Assembly (NCBI RefSeq): GCF_900604355.1
Contig: NZ_UWOE01000001.1
Coordinates: forward strand, 558,001-622,000
Length of the DNA stretch: 64,000 nt
DNA from: Luxibacter massiliensis
Lineage (GTDB): Bacteria; Bacillota; Clostridia; Lachnospirales; Lachnospiraceae
Direction: 5' to 3'
Shown here: in pieces, positions 8,103-16,242 of the stretch
Layout of the letters: every line of letters begins with the position of its first letter
Position numbering within the stretch: position 1 is the first letter of the stretch
The notes under the pieces: model-generated
What the model saw: only the letters and a program-made list of their open reading frames with translations
Database searches by the model: none
What the model was told of the DNA's origin: nothing
Translations under genes and position numbers: made by a program

Positions 8103-8891
8103 ATGGAAAGAGAATTATTAAACTTTAGGGAAATCATCGGTGATTGTGACAGAGAAATCGTACAGGCATTAAAGACGCGGATGGAATGTATTGGAGGAAT
8201 TATTCAATATAAAAGAAAACATGGCATGCCGGTCCTGCAGCCAGAACAGGAGAGGAAACAGCTGCTGCAGGTTCAGGAAGAGATAGGGGAAACAATATTT
8301 GGAGAAGAGATTGTCCATATTTTTGAAAGAATCATGGAAAATAGCAGAAAAATCCAGGCAAAGGCGCTGTTTGACAGGAACATCCTTCTAATAGGGTTCA
8401 TGGGAGCTGGAAAATCAACAGTTTCGGCATATCTGGGGAAAATGCTGGCAATGGAAACCATAGAAATGGATGGATACATAGAAGAAAAGGAAGGTATGAA
8501 AATCAGCCAGATTTTTGACGCCTATGGAGAAGAGTACTTCAGAAATTGTGAAAGTAATACTTTAATTGAGCTGCAAAATAAAGACCATGCGGTTATCTCA
8601 TGCGGTGGGGGCGTTCCCCTCCGGCCTCAAAATGTGGAACTAATGAAAAAGAATGGGTATGTGGTCTGGCTGACAGCAAAGCCAGAAGAAATTTTGGAAC
8701 GTGTAAAAGACGGCACAGACAGGCCGCTGCTGAACGGCAATATGAATATACCTTTTATTGACGGCATGATGGAAAGCAGAAAGGATAAATACAGCGCTGC
8801 CGCTGATCTAATGATTGATACAACAGGAAAAGGAATTGGCGTAATATGTGAAGAACTGCTGCAGAAGCTTTCTGCCGTGCAGAATAAATAA
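8103..8891 (+). CDS. Chorismate mutase-shikimate kinase fusion
   Basis: A 262-residue two-domain protein. Residues 1-85 form an AroQ-type chorismate mutase helix set (DCDREIVQALKTRM, YKRKHGMPVLQPEQER). Residues from about 95 onward form shikimate kinase, with the Walker A loop GFMGAGKST, substrate Asp in MDGYIE, Arg in YGEEYFR, the CGGGVPL loop and the lid TDRPLL. It would phosphorylate shikimate and rearrange chorismate to prephenate. Its place in a catabolic-looking operon suggests that imported shikimate can be diverted into aromatic amino acid synthesis. CM-SK fusions are known in Firmicutes. It starts 10 bp after the MFS gene. Confidence 0.88.
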   Translation: MERELLNFREIIGDCDREIVQALKTRMECIGGIIQYKRKHGMPVLQPEQERKQLLQVQEEIGETIFGEEIVHIFERIMENSRKIQAKALFDRNILLIGFMGAGKSTVSAYLGKMLAMETIEMDGYIEEKEGMKISQIFDAYGEEYFRNCESNTLIELQNKDHAVISCGGGVPLRPQNVELMKKNGYVVWLTAKPEEILERVKDGTDRPLLNGNMNIPFIDGMMESRKDKYSAAADLMIDTTGKGIGVICEELLQKLSAVQNK

Positions 8892-8919
8892 AAAGAGAAA
8901 GGAAAAGGAGGAAACAAAC

Positions 8920-9765
8920 ATGTCAAAACAATATCCAATAACAATCAGTTCCTGGACACTGGGAGACAAATGTACATTTGAGGAAAGGGTGAAAGCGGCG
9001 AAAGACGCGGGATTTGAGGGGATCGGACTTAGGGCGGAAACGTATGTGGACGCCTTAAATGAGGGACTTTCGGACAGTGGGATCTTGGGCATTCTTAAAG
9101 AGTATGGCATGCGTGTGACAGAGGTAGAGTATATTGTCCAGTGGGCGGAAGAGAACAGAAGCTATGAACAGAAATATAAAGAGCAGATGTGTTTCCATAT
9201 GTGTGAGTTATTTGGCGTAGCCCATATCAATTGCGGTTTGATGGAGGCGTATTCCGTGGAGTATACTGCACAGAAGTTAAAAGAGCTGTGTGCAAGAGCC
9301 GGACATCTGATCATCGGAGTGGAGCCGATGCCCTACAGCGGGATTCCCAACGTAAAGAGAGCCTGGGAAATCGTAGATGCAAGCAACTGTGAAAATGCAA
9401 AAATCATACTGGATTCCTGGCATTGGCTCAGAGCCTGTCAGCCGGTTGAACTCAGTGTGCTGGAGGGGATTCCGGCAGAGAAGATTGTGTCTGTGCAGAT
9501 CAATGATGTCTATGAGAGAGCCTATGCCCAAAATGTGTTGAGAGACGAGTCCATGCACGACAGGCTGGCGCCGGGGACGGGATGTGGGAATACGGAGGCC
9601 TTCTGCCGGATGCTGAAAGAAAAAGGGGTAAAACCGCTTGCGTTTGGCGTAGAGGTGATCAGCGATAAAATTTTGTCTTGTGGCGTGGCAGAGGCGGCAG
9701 CATACAATTATGAAAATACAAAAAAAGTGCTGGAGCATGCATGGCCGGAAATATTATCTGAGTGA
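8920..9765 (+). CDS. TIM-barrel sugar isomerase/epimerase family; candidate 3-dehydroshikimate dehydratase
   Basis: A 281-residue xylose-isomerase-like TIM barrel. Metal ligands expected of the family are the Glu in IGVEPMPYS, Asp and His in LDSWHWLR, the Gln in VSVQINDV and the Glu in FGVEVISD. The family includes IolE-type dehydratases, hydroxypyruvate isomerases and 3-dehydroshikimate dehydratases (AsbF/QuiC-like). Between shikimate dehydrogenase copies and a shikimate carrier, conversion of 3-dehydroshikimate to protocatechuate is the leading hypothesis, but sequence alone cannot separate it from a sugar epimerase. The start at 8920 is set by AAGGAGGAAA; the longer upstream frame overlaps the kinase gene and has no RBS. 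Confidence 0.7.
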   Translation: MSKQYPITISSWTLGDKCTFEERVKAAKDAGFEGIGLRAETYVDALNEGLSDSGILGILKEYGMRVTEVEYIVQWAEENRSYEQKYKEQMCFHMCELFGVAHINCGLMEAYSVEYTAQKLKELCARAGHLIIGVEPMPYSGIPNVKRAWEIVDASNCENAKIILDSWHWLRACQPVELSVLEGIPAEKIVSVQINDVYERAYAQNVLRDESMHDRLAPGTGCGNTEAFCRMLKEKGVKPLAFGVEVISDKILSCGVAEAAAYNYENTKKVLEHAWPEILSE

Positions 9766-9789
9766 TACGAAAGAAGAGGAGGCGAGGAT

Positions 9790-11709
9790 ATGAAGTTTGA
9801 AGCGATGTTTCAGCCGGTTAAAATTGGAAGAGTGACCATTCCGAACCGTTTTGTGATGTGTCCCATGGGAAATAATTTTGCCGAGACCGATGGGAGGCTG
9901 AGCGAACGTTCTGCCGCATATTACGGAGCAAGGGCCAAGGGCGGGTTTGGCCTGATCACATTTGAAGCGACTGTTGTATATGAACAGGCAAAAGGGGGCC
10001 CCAGGAAACCATGTTTGTTTTCCGATGAGACTATCGGCAGTTTTCAGGCGGCGATTGCAGCATGCCATCAGGCAGGAGCGAAGGTTTCCATACAGCTTCA
10101 GCATGCAGGGCCGGAGGGAAATTCAAAAGTCACAGGATATCCGCTGAAATCGGCAAGCGCCATTCCGGCTTCTGCGAAAACAGAAGTGCCTGAAGCCATT
10201 TCCACAGAGGAAGTGTACCGGCTGATTGAAGCATACGGGGATGCGGCCCTGAGGGCTAAAAAGGCGGGCGCAGATGCAGTGGAAGTACATTGTGCCCATG
10301 GGTATCTTGTCAGTTCTTTTATTTCTGAAAGAACAAATAAGCGTCAGGATGAATTCGGCGGATGCTTTGAAAACCGTATGCGTCTGCCGCGTCTGATTGT
10401 TGAAAATATCCGGGAAAAGACAGGAAAAACACTGGCTGTGATCTGCAGGATTAATGGCTCGGATGATATATTGGGGGGCCAGACACCCCAGGATGCGGCC
10501 GCGGCGGCCGCTTATCTGGAAAAGGAGTGCGGTGTGGATGCCCTGCATGTTTCCAGGGCGGTTCATCTGCATGACGAATATATGTGGGCGCCCAGCGTGA
10601 TCCACGAGGGTTTTAGTTCCAGCTGTGTGACAGAAATCAAACAGGCAGTCCAGATTCCGGTGATTACAGTTGGACGGTATACGGAACCACAATATGCGGA
10701 ACTGATGGTAGAGGAGGGAAAAGCAGATCTGGTCGCATTCGGACGTCAGAGTATTGCAGACCCGGAGCTTCCCAAAAAGGCACAAAACGGGGAACTGGAG
10801 CTGCTGCAGCCGTGTATCGGATGCCTTCAGGGCTGCGTGCCAAATATGTTTAAAGGGGAAGCAATCACCTGCCTGGTCAATCCTCTTGTGGGCAGAGAGC
10901 TGGAACTTCTTTTGGCGGAACACAAAAAACAGGTGATGGTGATCGGCGGAGGACCAGGCGGCCTGTATGCGGCATATATCTGTGCACTTAGGGGACATGA
11001 TGTGACCCTGTATGAAGAAAAGGAACTGTTAGGCGGAAATATGCGTCTGGCGGCCTATCCACCGGGAAAAGGGTGCATCAATTCCATGATCTGCAGTTAT
11101 ATCAATAACTGCAGGGCCAAGGGTGTAAAAATAAAAGTGAATACAACAGTGACGCCAGATCTTGTCAGAGAAGAGAATCCAGATGCTGTGATCCTGGCTT
11201 CCGGATCCATTCCCCTTGTGCTTCCGATTCCGGGAATTGAAAAAGCAATCCATGCAGCAGATGTACTGGACGGAAATGTGAAACCCGGAAAACGTGTGCT
11301 GGTTGTAGGCGGGGGAATGGTAGGATGTGAAGTGGCGGATTTCCTGGGAGAACTGGGGCATCAGGTATCCATAATAGAACTGCGCAGGGAACTGGGGGCG
11401 GATGTAATCCCGGAACATAGAAAATTTCTGATGAAAGCGCTGCGGGAATATCAGGTGGAAGAAATTACGGGTGCAAAAGTGACCGGATTTTTTGAAGACG
11501 GCGTATCTTATCTTCTGGAAGATGGAACCGAAGGCCGTGTGAACCAGATGGACAGCGTGGTGCTTGCCATGGGGTACCGGAATCTGGATACAATGAGCCA
11601 GGAAATTAAGGAATTTACCAAAGAGGTGTATGTGATAGGAGATGCCGTACGCGCACGCAGGGCGCTGGATGCAACAAAAGAAGCCCTGGATACGGCTATG
11701 AAGATCTAA
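9790..11709 (+). CDS. Old yellow enzyme-type Fe-S flavin enoate reductase (BaiCD/FldZ-like), copy 1
   Basis: A 639-residue NADH:flavin oxidoreductase of the 2-enoate reductase/BaiCD architecture. Residues 1-340 are an FMN TIM barrel (QPVKIGRVTIPNRFVM; active-site region VEVHCAHGYL). A [4Fe-4S] site is in CIGCLQGCV plus a downstream Cys in ITCLVNP. FAD and NAD(P) Rossmann domains follow, with VIGGGPGGLYAA and VVGGGMVGCEVAD. Such enzymes reduce activated C=C bonds. In this operon 3-dehydroshikimate, an enone, is a plausible substrate, which would make the pathway reductive. It starts 25 bp after the TIM-barrel gene with a GAGGAGG site. Confidence 0.88.
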   Translation: MKFEAMFQPVKIGRVTIPNRFVMCPMGNNFAETDGRLSERSAAYYGARAKGGFGLITFEATVVYEQAKGGPRKPCLFSDETIGSFQAAIAACHQAGAKVSIQLQHAGPEGNSKVTGYPLKSASAIPASAKTEVPEAISTEEVYRLIEAYGDAALRAKKAGADAVEVHCAHGYLVSSFISERTNKRQDEFGGCFENRMRLPRLIVENIREKTGKTLAVICRINGSDDILGGQTPQDAAAAAAYLEKECGVDALHVSRAVHLHDEYMWAPSVIHEGFSSSCVTEIKQAVQIPVITVGRYTEPQYAELMVEEGKADLVAFGRQSIADPELPKKAQNGELELLQPCIGCLQGCVPNMFKGEAITCLVNPLVGRELELLLAEHKKQVMVIGGGPGGLYAAYICALRGHDVTLYEEKELLGGNMRLAAYPPGKGCINSMICSYINNCRAKGVKIKVNTTVTPDLVREENPDAVILASGSIPLVLPIPGIEKAIHAADVLDGNVKPGKRVLVVGGGMVGCEVADFLGELGHQVSIIELRRELGADVIPEHRKFLMKALREYQVEEITGAKVTGFFEDGVSYLLEDGTEGRVNQMDSVVLAMGYRNLDTMSQEIKEFTKEVYVIGDAVRARRALDATKEALDTAMKI

Positions 11710-11733
11710 AGGGCAGACGAAAGGAGAAAGGAT

Positions 11734-12600
11734 ATGGATATAAATGGAAAAACAGAGCTTTTTTGCCTCATAGGATCACCGGTAGGGCATTCCGGTTCAC
11801 CGGCGATGTATAATTATAGTTTTCACAGAACGAATATGAATTGTGCTTATTTGGCATTTGATGTGGAGCTTGCGAAGACAAAAGAGGTAGTCGACAGCCT
11901 GAAGGCACTTGGATGCAGAGGGTTTAATGTGACTATGCCGTGTAAAACAAGGGTAGCAGAGCTTGCAGATGAGTTATCAGATGCAGCCGCCCTGATTGGA
12001 GCATGCAACACAGTGGTGATAAAAGACGGACGGCTTTACGGCCATAATACGGATGGCATAGGATTTGTGAAAAATCTGAAAGAGCATGGCGTAGATGTAA
12101 AAGATAAGGTTATGGCTGTTATGGGGGCAGGCGGGGCGGCGACTGCTATCCAGGTGCAGTCTGCACTGGAAGGGGCCAAAAAAATATATATTTTCAACCG
12201 AAGGGATGAGTTTTATCCTAATGCTGAAAGTACTGCAAAAAAAATCAGTGAGAAGCTTCCAGAGGTGGATGTAGAAGTATATCCGTTAGAGGACAGCCGC
12301 GTTTTATACGAAAAAGTACAAAAAAGCCATATTCTGGTAAATGCTACAAAAGTAGGGATGAAACCCATGGAAGAAGAATCCCTGATTCAAGATCTTTCAG
12401 TATTTCGCCCGGATCTTGTGGTGGCAGATGCAGTTTACAATCCAAGGGAGACCAAGCTGCTTAGGGAAGCAATGGAAAAGGGTTGTAAGACTGTACTGGG
12501 AGGAATTGGAATGCTTCTTCGGCAGGGAGAAGCTGCATTTAACATTTTCACAGGTGAGGATATGCCTGCGCAGGAAGTCTATGAAAAATTTTTCCAATAA
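11734..12600 (+). CDS. Quinate/shikimate dehydrogenase, YdiB-like (copy 2)
   Basis: A 288-residue shikimate/quinate dehydrogenase. Motifs are GSPVGHSGSPAM (substrate), NVTMPCKT (catalytic Lys), GACNTVV, GHNTDGIGF (catalytic Asp, intact motif) and GAGGAATA. NRRDEFYPNA and NATKVGMKPMEEESL are close to E. coli YdiB. Unlike copy 1 it keeps the canonical GxNTDG. The two copies probably divide substrates (quinate versus shikimate, or shikimate versus a reduced analogue) or cofactors. It lies between the two enoate reductases in the same operon. A housekeeping aroE role cannot be excluded, but the location argues against it. Confidence 0.88.
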   Translation: MDINGKTELFCLIGSPVGHSGSPAMYNYSFHRTNMNCAYLAFDVELAKTKEVVDSLKALGCRGFNVTMPCKTRVAELADELSDAAALIGACNTVVIKDGRLYGHNTDGIGFVKNLKEHGVDVKDKVMAVMGAGGAATAIQVQSALEGAKKIYIFNRRDEFYPNAESTAKKISEKLPEVDVEVYPLEDSRVLYEKVQKSHILVNATKVGMKPMEEESLIQDLSVFRPDLVVADAVYNPRETKLLREAMEKGCKTVLGGIGMLLRQGEAAFNIFTGEDMPAQEVYEKFFQ

Positions 12601-12711
12601 ACAAAATAAATTATGAAGTAAAACGGATAGTGTATGTAAAACTTTGTTTGGACTGAATGGATAGCATAAAATAGAAAAAATACACAGGACTGTATGGGAA
12701 CAGGTGATATT

Positions 12712-14712
12712 GTGAGAAACAAATATAAAAAGATTTTTGAGCCACTAACAATCAGGAGGATGACCATAAAGAATAGGATTATGATGACTCCGATGGGCAC
12801 AAATTACGGGGAAGAAAGCGGAGAAATGAGTTTTCTGCATATCAATTATTATGAACAGAGGGCAAAAGGCGGCACTGGCCTGATTATAGTGGAGAATGCC
12901 AGCGTGGATTCACCGGAGGGATCCAACGGAACGACGCAGCTTAGAATTGACCATGATAACTTTATCCCGCGGTTATTTAAATTAACGGAAACAGTACATA
13001 AGCATGGGGTGTGCATTGGGATCCAGATCAATCATGCGGGTGCTTCCGCCCAGTCGGCGAGAACGAATATGCAGCCCGTTTCAGCCTCTGACATTCCGTC
13101 GAAAACAGGCGGTGACATTCCAAGGCCCCTGTCGGAAGAAGAGATCCTAAGAATTGTGAAAAAATATGGAGAGGCGGCAAAAAGAGCGCAGATTGCGGGA
13201 TTTGACTGTGTGGAGATCCATGCTGGACATTCGTATCTTTTAAGCCAGTTCCTTTCTCCAGTTACGAACAAAAGGACAGACGCATATGGCGGAAGCGCCG
13301 AAAACAGGGCCAGGTTTGCAAAACTGGTGGTGGAAGAGGTGCGTTCTCAGGTGGGGCCTTTTTTTCCAATTTTTGTACGGATCAGCGCGGATGAGAAAGC
13401 AGAGGGAGGAAATACACTGGAAGACACACTGGAGTATCTGCAGTATTTTGAAAAAGAAGTGGATGTATTTGACGTATCCTGCGGACTGAACAGTTCAATC
13501 CAATATCAGATTGACGCCAATTATTTTCCGGACGGATGGCGTTCCTATATGGCAAAGGCTGTCAGGGACAAATACCATAAAATCTGCGTAACTACCGGAA
13601 ATATCCGGGATCCCAAGGTGGCAGAAGCAATTCTGGAAAAGGAAGACGCGGATATTATCGGAATGGGACGGGGACTGATTGCAGATCCGGAATGGGTAAA
13701 TAAGGTGGATTTTGGAGATGTATGCGACATCCGCAAATGTATTTCGTGTAATATCGGCTGTGCGGGAAACCGGATTGGCATCAACAGGCCTATCCGCTGT
13801 ACGGTCAATCCGTCTGTCACCCAGGGAGATGGATATAAAAGAAGCAAAATCAGTAAACCGTGTAATGTGGTCGTGATCGGCGGAGGAACAGCGGGGCTGG
13901 AAGCGGCCTGCACATCGGCCGAGGTAGGCTGCACCACATTTTTAATTGAGAAAAAACCGTATCTTGGCGGACTTGCCACAGAAATATCCCGGATTCCGGA
14001 TAAAAAGCGGCTTGCCGATTTTCCGGCGTATCTAATCCACCGTGCAGAGAAACTGAAGAATCTGTTTGTATTTACAAATATGGAGGCGGATGCTGGATTT
14101 GTACAGAATTTAAAACCGAACATTATCGTAAATGCCACAGGTTCCGAGCCGCTTTTGCCTCCGATTCCCGGTTTGCATGAAAATCTGGGAAAAGAGGGCG
14201 GCAGGGTGTATTCGATTCTGGATATGATTGAGAATATTCAGAATTATCCCTCAAATATGAAAGGAAAGAAAGTGGCTATAGTTGGCGGCGGAGCGGTGGG
14301 ACTTGACGTGGCAGAATTTTTCGCCCCGAGAGGTGCAGAAGTGTCTATTGTGGAAATGCTTCCCGAAATTGGCAGCGGGATCGATCCGGTGTCAAAGACC
14401 GGAACCTTTGCGCTGCTTAAGAAATACGGGGTCCGTCAGATGCCGGAAACTGCCTTGAGAGAAGTGCGAGAGGATTCTTTTCTGGTAAACACGCCTGGAG
14501 GGGAAGAGGTTCTTCCCTTTGACTATGGATTTGTCTGTCTGGGGATGAAATCGAAATCTCCGGTGCTTCCGAAAATCCAGGAGATATTTTCTGATAAAAA
14601 TGAGGTGGAAATACTCAGCATAGGCGACAGCATCAGGGCCAGAAGAATTATCGAGGGGACTGATGAGGGAAGAAATATTCTTTATACATTAGAAAAAAGA
14701 GGATATTTATAA
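12712..14712 (+). CDS. Old yellow enzyme-type Fe-S flavin enoate reductase (BaiCD-like), copy 2
   Basis: A protein of about 666 residues with the same three-module layout as the gene at 9790: FMN barrel (FEPLTIRRMTIKNRIMM; VEIHAGHSYLLSQF), [4Fe-4S] Cys in CISCNIGCAGN plus a later Cys in IRCTVNP, then FAD and NAD(P) Rossmann folds (VIGGGTAGLEAA, IVGGGAVGLDVAEF). The GTG at 12712 behind AGGTGAT is the better start; an in-frame ATG at 12694 is possible but lacks a site. It is the last gene of the operon, before a terminator. It may act on a second unsaturated intermediate of hydroaromatic acid breakdown. Confidence 0.87.
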   Translation: MRNKYKKIFEPLTIRRMTIKNRIMMTPMGTNYGEESGEMSFLHINYYEQRAKGGTGLIIVENASVDSPEGSNGTTQLRIDHDNFIPRLFKLTETVHKHGVCIGIQINHAGASAQSARTNMQPVSASDIPSKTGGDIPRPLSEEEILRIVKKYGEAAKRAQIAGFDCVEIHAGHSYLLSQFLSPVTNKRTDAYGGSAENRARFAKLVVEEVRSQVGPFFPIFVRISADEKAEGGNTLEDTLEYLQYFEKEVDVFDVSCGLNSSIQYQIDANYFPDGWRSYMAKAVRDKYHKICVTTGNIRDPKVAEAILEKEDADIIGMGRGLIADPEWVNKVDFGDVCDIRKCISCNIGCAGNRIGINRPIRCTVNPSVTQGDGYKRSKISKPCNVVVIGGGTAGLEAACTSAEVGCTTFLIEKKPYLGGLATEISRIPDKKRLADFPAYLIHRAEKLKNLFVFTNMEADAGFVQNLKPNIIVNATGSEPLLPPIPGLHENLGKEGGRVYSILDMIENIQNYPSNMKGKKVAIVGGGAVGLDVAEFFAPRGAEVSIVEMLPEIGSGIDPVSKTGTFALLKKYGVRQMPETALREVREDSFLVNTPGGEEVLPFDYGFVCLGMKSKSPVLPKIQEIFSDKNEVEILSIGDSIRARRIIEGTDEGRNILYTLEKRGYL

Positions 14713-14801
14713 ACCACGAAAAATTGGGATTTTTGAGAAATACAAAATAGGCATATTTCAAAGTTTAATATAGGCATTAGACACCCGTGTGTCAGAGGTA
14801 T

Positions 14802-14836
14802 AAAATAGCAAGTGTAAAGAAAGCACTTGCTATTTT
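14802..14836 (+). terminator. Intrinsic terminator of the quinate/shikimate operon
   Basis: A perfect 13-bp stem, AAAATAGCAAGTG (14802-14814) and its complement (14824-14836), ending in TTTT. It lies 90 bp past the enoate reductase stop. Just upstream is a dyad, GACAC-CCGT-GTGTC (14780-14793), which could be an operator for the MerR protein that follows. Confidence 0.8.
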
Positions 14837-14875
14837 CTATATAACAGTACATTTTTTATGGAAAGAGGTGAAGAT

Positions 14876-15226
14876 ATGACCATTGATGAAGCAAGCAGAC
14901 AGTATAAGATTCCAATTGAAATTCTGAGAGAATATGAAAACTGGGGATTGTGCGGGGCAGTGAAAAATGTTATGGGTACATGGCAGTACGATGATTCTGA
15001 TTTGGAAAAACTTAGCTTGATAATGACACTGCATGATATTGGGTTTGATACAGAAGAGATTGAAATTTATATGAGGCTGCTTTTGGAACATGAAAATTCT
15101 GGGACAGAGAGACTCAGAATGTTAGAGGAAAAAAGAAATAAGGCTTTGGATGAAATTCATTTCCGGGAGAAACAGTTAGACCGGATGGATTATTTGAGAT
15201 ACAAAATACGAAATCAGACAATTTGA
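14876..15226 (+). CDS. MerR-family regulator (small)
   Basis: A 116-residue MerR-like regulator: a helix-turn-helix start (TIDEASRQYKIPIEILREYENWGL), a wing (GTWQYDDSDLEKLSLIMTLHDIGF) and a C-terminal coiled coil from about residue 70. It has no separate ligand domain. The ATG at 14876 follows AAAGAGGTGAAG, while the upstream in-frame ATG at 14858 would place that site inside the gene. It is the first gene of a short operon with a tautomerase, a CMD-like protein and a flavodoxin, and probably controls it. The dyad at 14780-14793 is the nearest candidate site. Confidence 0.75.
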   Translation: MTIDEASRQYKIPIEILREYENWGLCGAVKNVMGTWQYDDSDLEKLSLIMTLHDIGFDTEEIEIYMRLLLEHENSGTERLRMLEEKRNKALDEIHFREKQLDRMDYLRYKIRNQTI

Positions 15227-15239
15227 AGGAGGGAAAATA

Positions 15240-15446
15240 ATGCCACATGTGGATATTACCATGATCCCTGGGCGGGATGAAGGGGCGAAGCTTATAATTG
15301 CACAGAAAGTACAGAAATTTTTGGCAGAAGAGTTAAAAATAGAAGAAAAATATGTGTCTGTATCCGTTGAGGATGTACCGAAAGAAAAGTGGTCAGAGCA
15401 TATGGACAAAATGCAGGATAAGGTTATGTTTGTGAAAGAATATTAG
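15240..15446 (+). CDS. 4-oxalocrotonate tautomerase-like protein
   Basis: A 68-residue tautomerase superfamily protein. Met is followed by Pro, which becomes the catalytic N-terminal base after Met removal (MPHVDITM). The rest fits the beta-alpha-beta 4-OT unit (LIIAQKVQKFLAEELK, KYVSVSVEDVPKEKW). Such enzymes shift enol/keto double bonds in breakdown of unsaturated acids. It lies between MerR and a carboxymuconolactone-decarboxylase-like gene, suggesting small organic acid or quinone metabolism. GGAGGGAAAATA precedes the start. Confidence 0.82.
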   Translation: MPHVDITMIPGRDEGAKLIIAQKVQKFLAEELKIEEKYVSVSVEDVPKEKWSEHMDKMQDKVMFVKEY

Positions 15447-15459
15447 GAGGATTAAAGAC

Positions 15460-16215
15460 ATGAGTAGAAAGATAGACGCAGAACAGAACAATGAAAAATG
15501 GTTTCAGGGGAAATATTTTGAAGATTGTGTATCTGATCCCGAATTTCAGGAGATAGCAAGAAATTTTGTGTGTGGTGATGTACTGGAACAAAACTGCCTT
15601 TCAGATAAACAGAAATTATTGGTAATGCTGACCGCTTTGATTACCTGCCAGACGTATTCGTCTATCGCCGCATATACACTGGCTGCACTACAGTCAGGCG
15701 CAGCTTCGGAAGAAATCAAGGAAACTGTATATCAATGTGCCCCCTATATTGGAATGGAAAAGGTCCGGTGTGCGCTGGTGGAAGTGAACCGTGCATTTCG
15801 CCAGGCAGGTGTATCTGATATGACAGAAAAACAGGGGACGGTTACAGAGGAGAGCAGGTTGGAAAAAGGACTTGCCGTGCAGCAGAAAATTTTCGGGGAA
15901 GAAAACATTAATGCTATGCGCAGCGCAGCGCCGGAGGAATTAAAGCATATTCAGGATTACCTGTCTGCATGGTGTTTTGGGGATTTTTATACTAGAGGAA
16001 CATTAGACCTTAAAATGCGGGAACTAATTACCTTCTGTGCAATCTGCTGCCTGGGGGGATGTGAGCCTCAGGCAAAAGCACATGCCAAAGCAAATATTAG
16101 TGTGGGGAATACTCGGGAGATGCTCATTGCGGCTATGACGCAGTGCCTGCCATTGATCGGTTTTCCTCGGACATTGAATGCTATCTCCTGCATAGATGGG
16201 GTGACGAAACAATAA
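15460..16215 (+). CDS. Carboxymuconolactone decarboxylase family protein (two domains)
   Basis: A 251-residue protein with two AhpD/CMD-like helical domains. The first is around residues 35-110 (LLVMLTALITCQTYSSIAAYT). The second is around residues 140-245 (MRELITFCAICCLGGCEPQAKAH, GNTREMLIAAMTQ), with a Cys and His placed as in AhpD-like redox proteins. Family members decarboxylate gamma-carboxymuconolactone or act as alkylhydroperoxidase-type oxidoreductases. The Cys-rich stretch CAICCLGGCEPQ makes a redox role plausible. It is in one operon with the tautomerase and flavodoxin. Confidence 0.8.
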   Translation: MSRKIDAEQNNEKWFQGKYFEDCVSDPEFQEIARNFVCGDVLEQNCLSDKQKLLVMLTALITCQTYSSIAAYTLAALQSGAASEEIKETVYQCAPYIGMEKVRCALVEVNRAFRQAGVSDMTEKQGTVTEESRLEKGLAVQQKIFGEENINAMRSAAPEELKHIQDYLSAWCFGDFYTRGTLDLKMRELITFCAICCLGGCEPQAKAHAKANISVGNTREMLIAAMTQCLPLIGFPRTLNAISCIDGVTKQ

Positions 16216-16242
16216 AAAATGGGAGGAAGGGAGGGACATGAT

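Noticed and set aside
9754..11418. Several antisense frames over the first enoate reductase
   Set aside because: Shadows caused by codon bias on the coding strand; no start sites or family matches.
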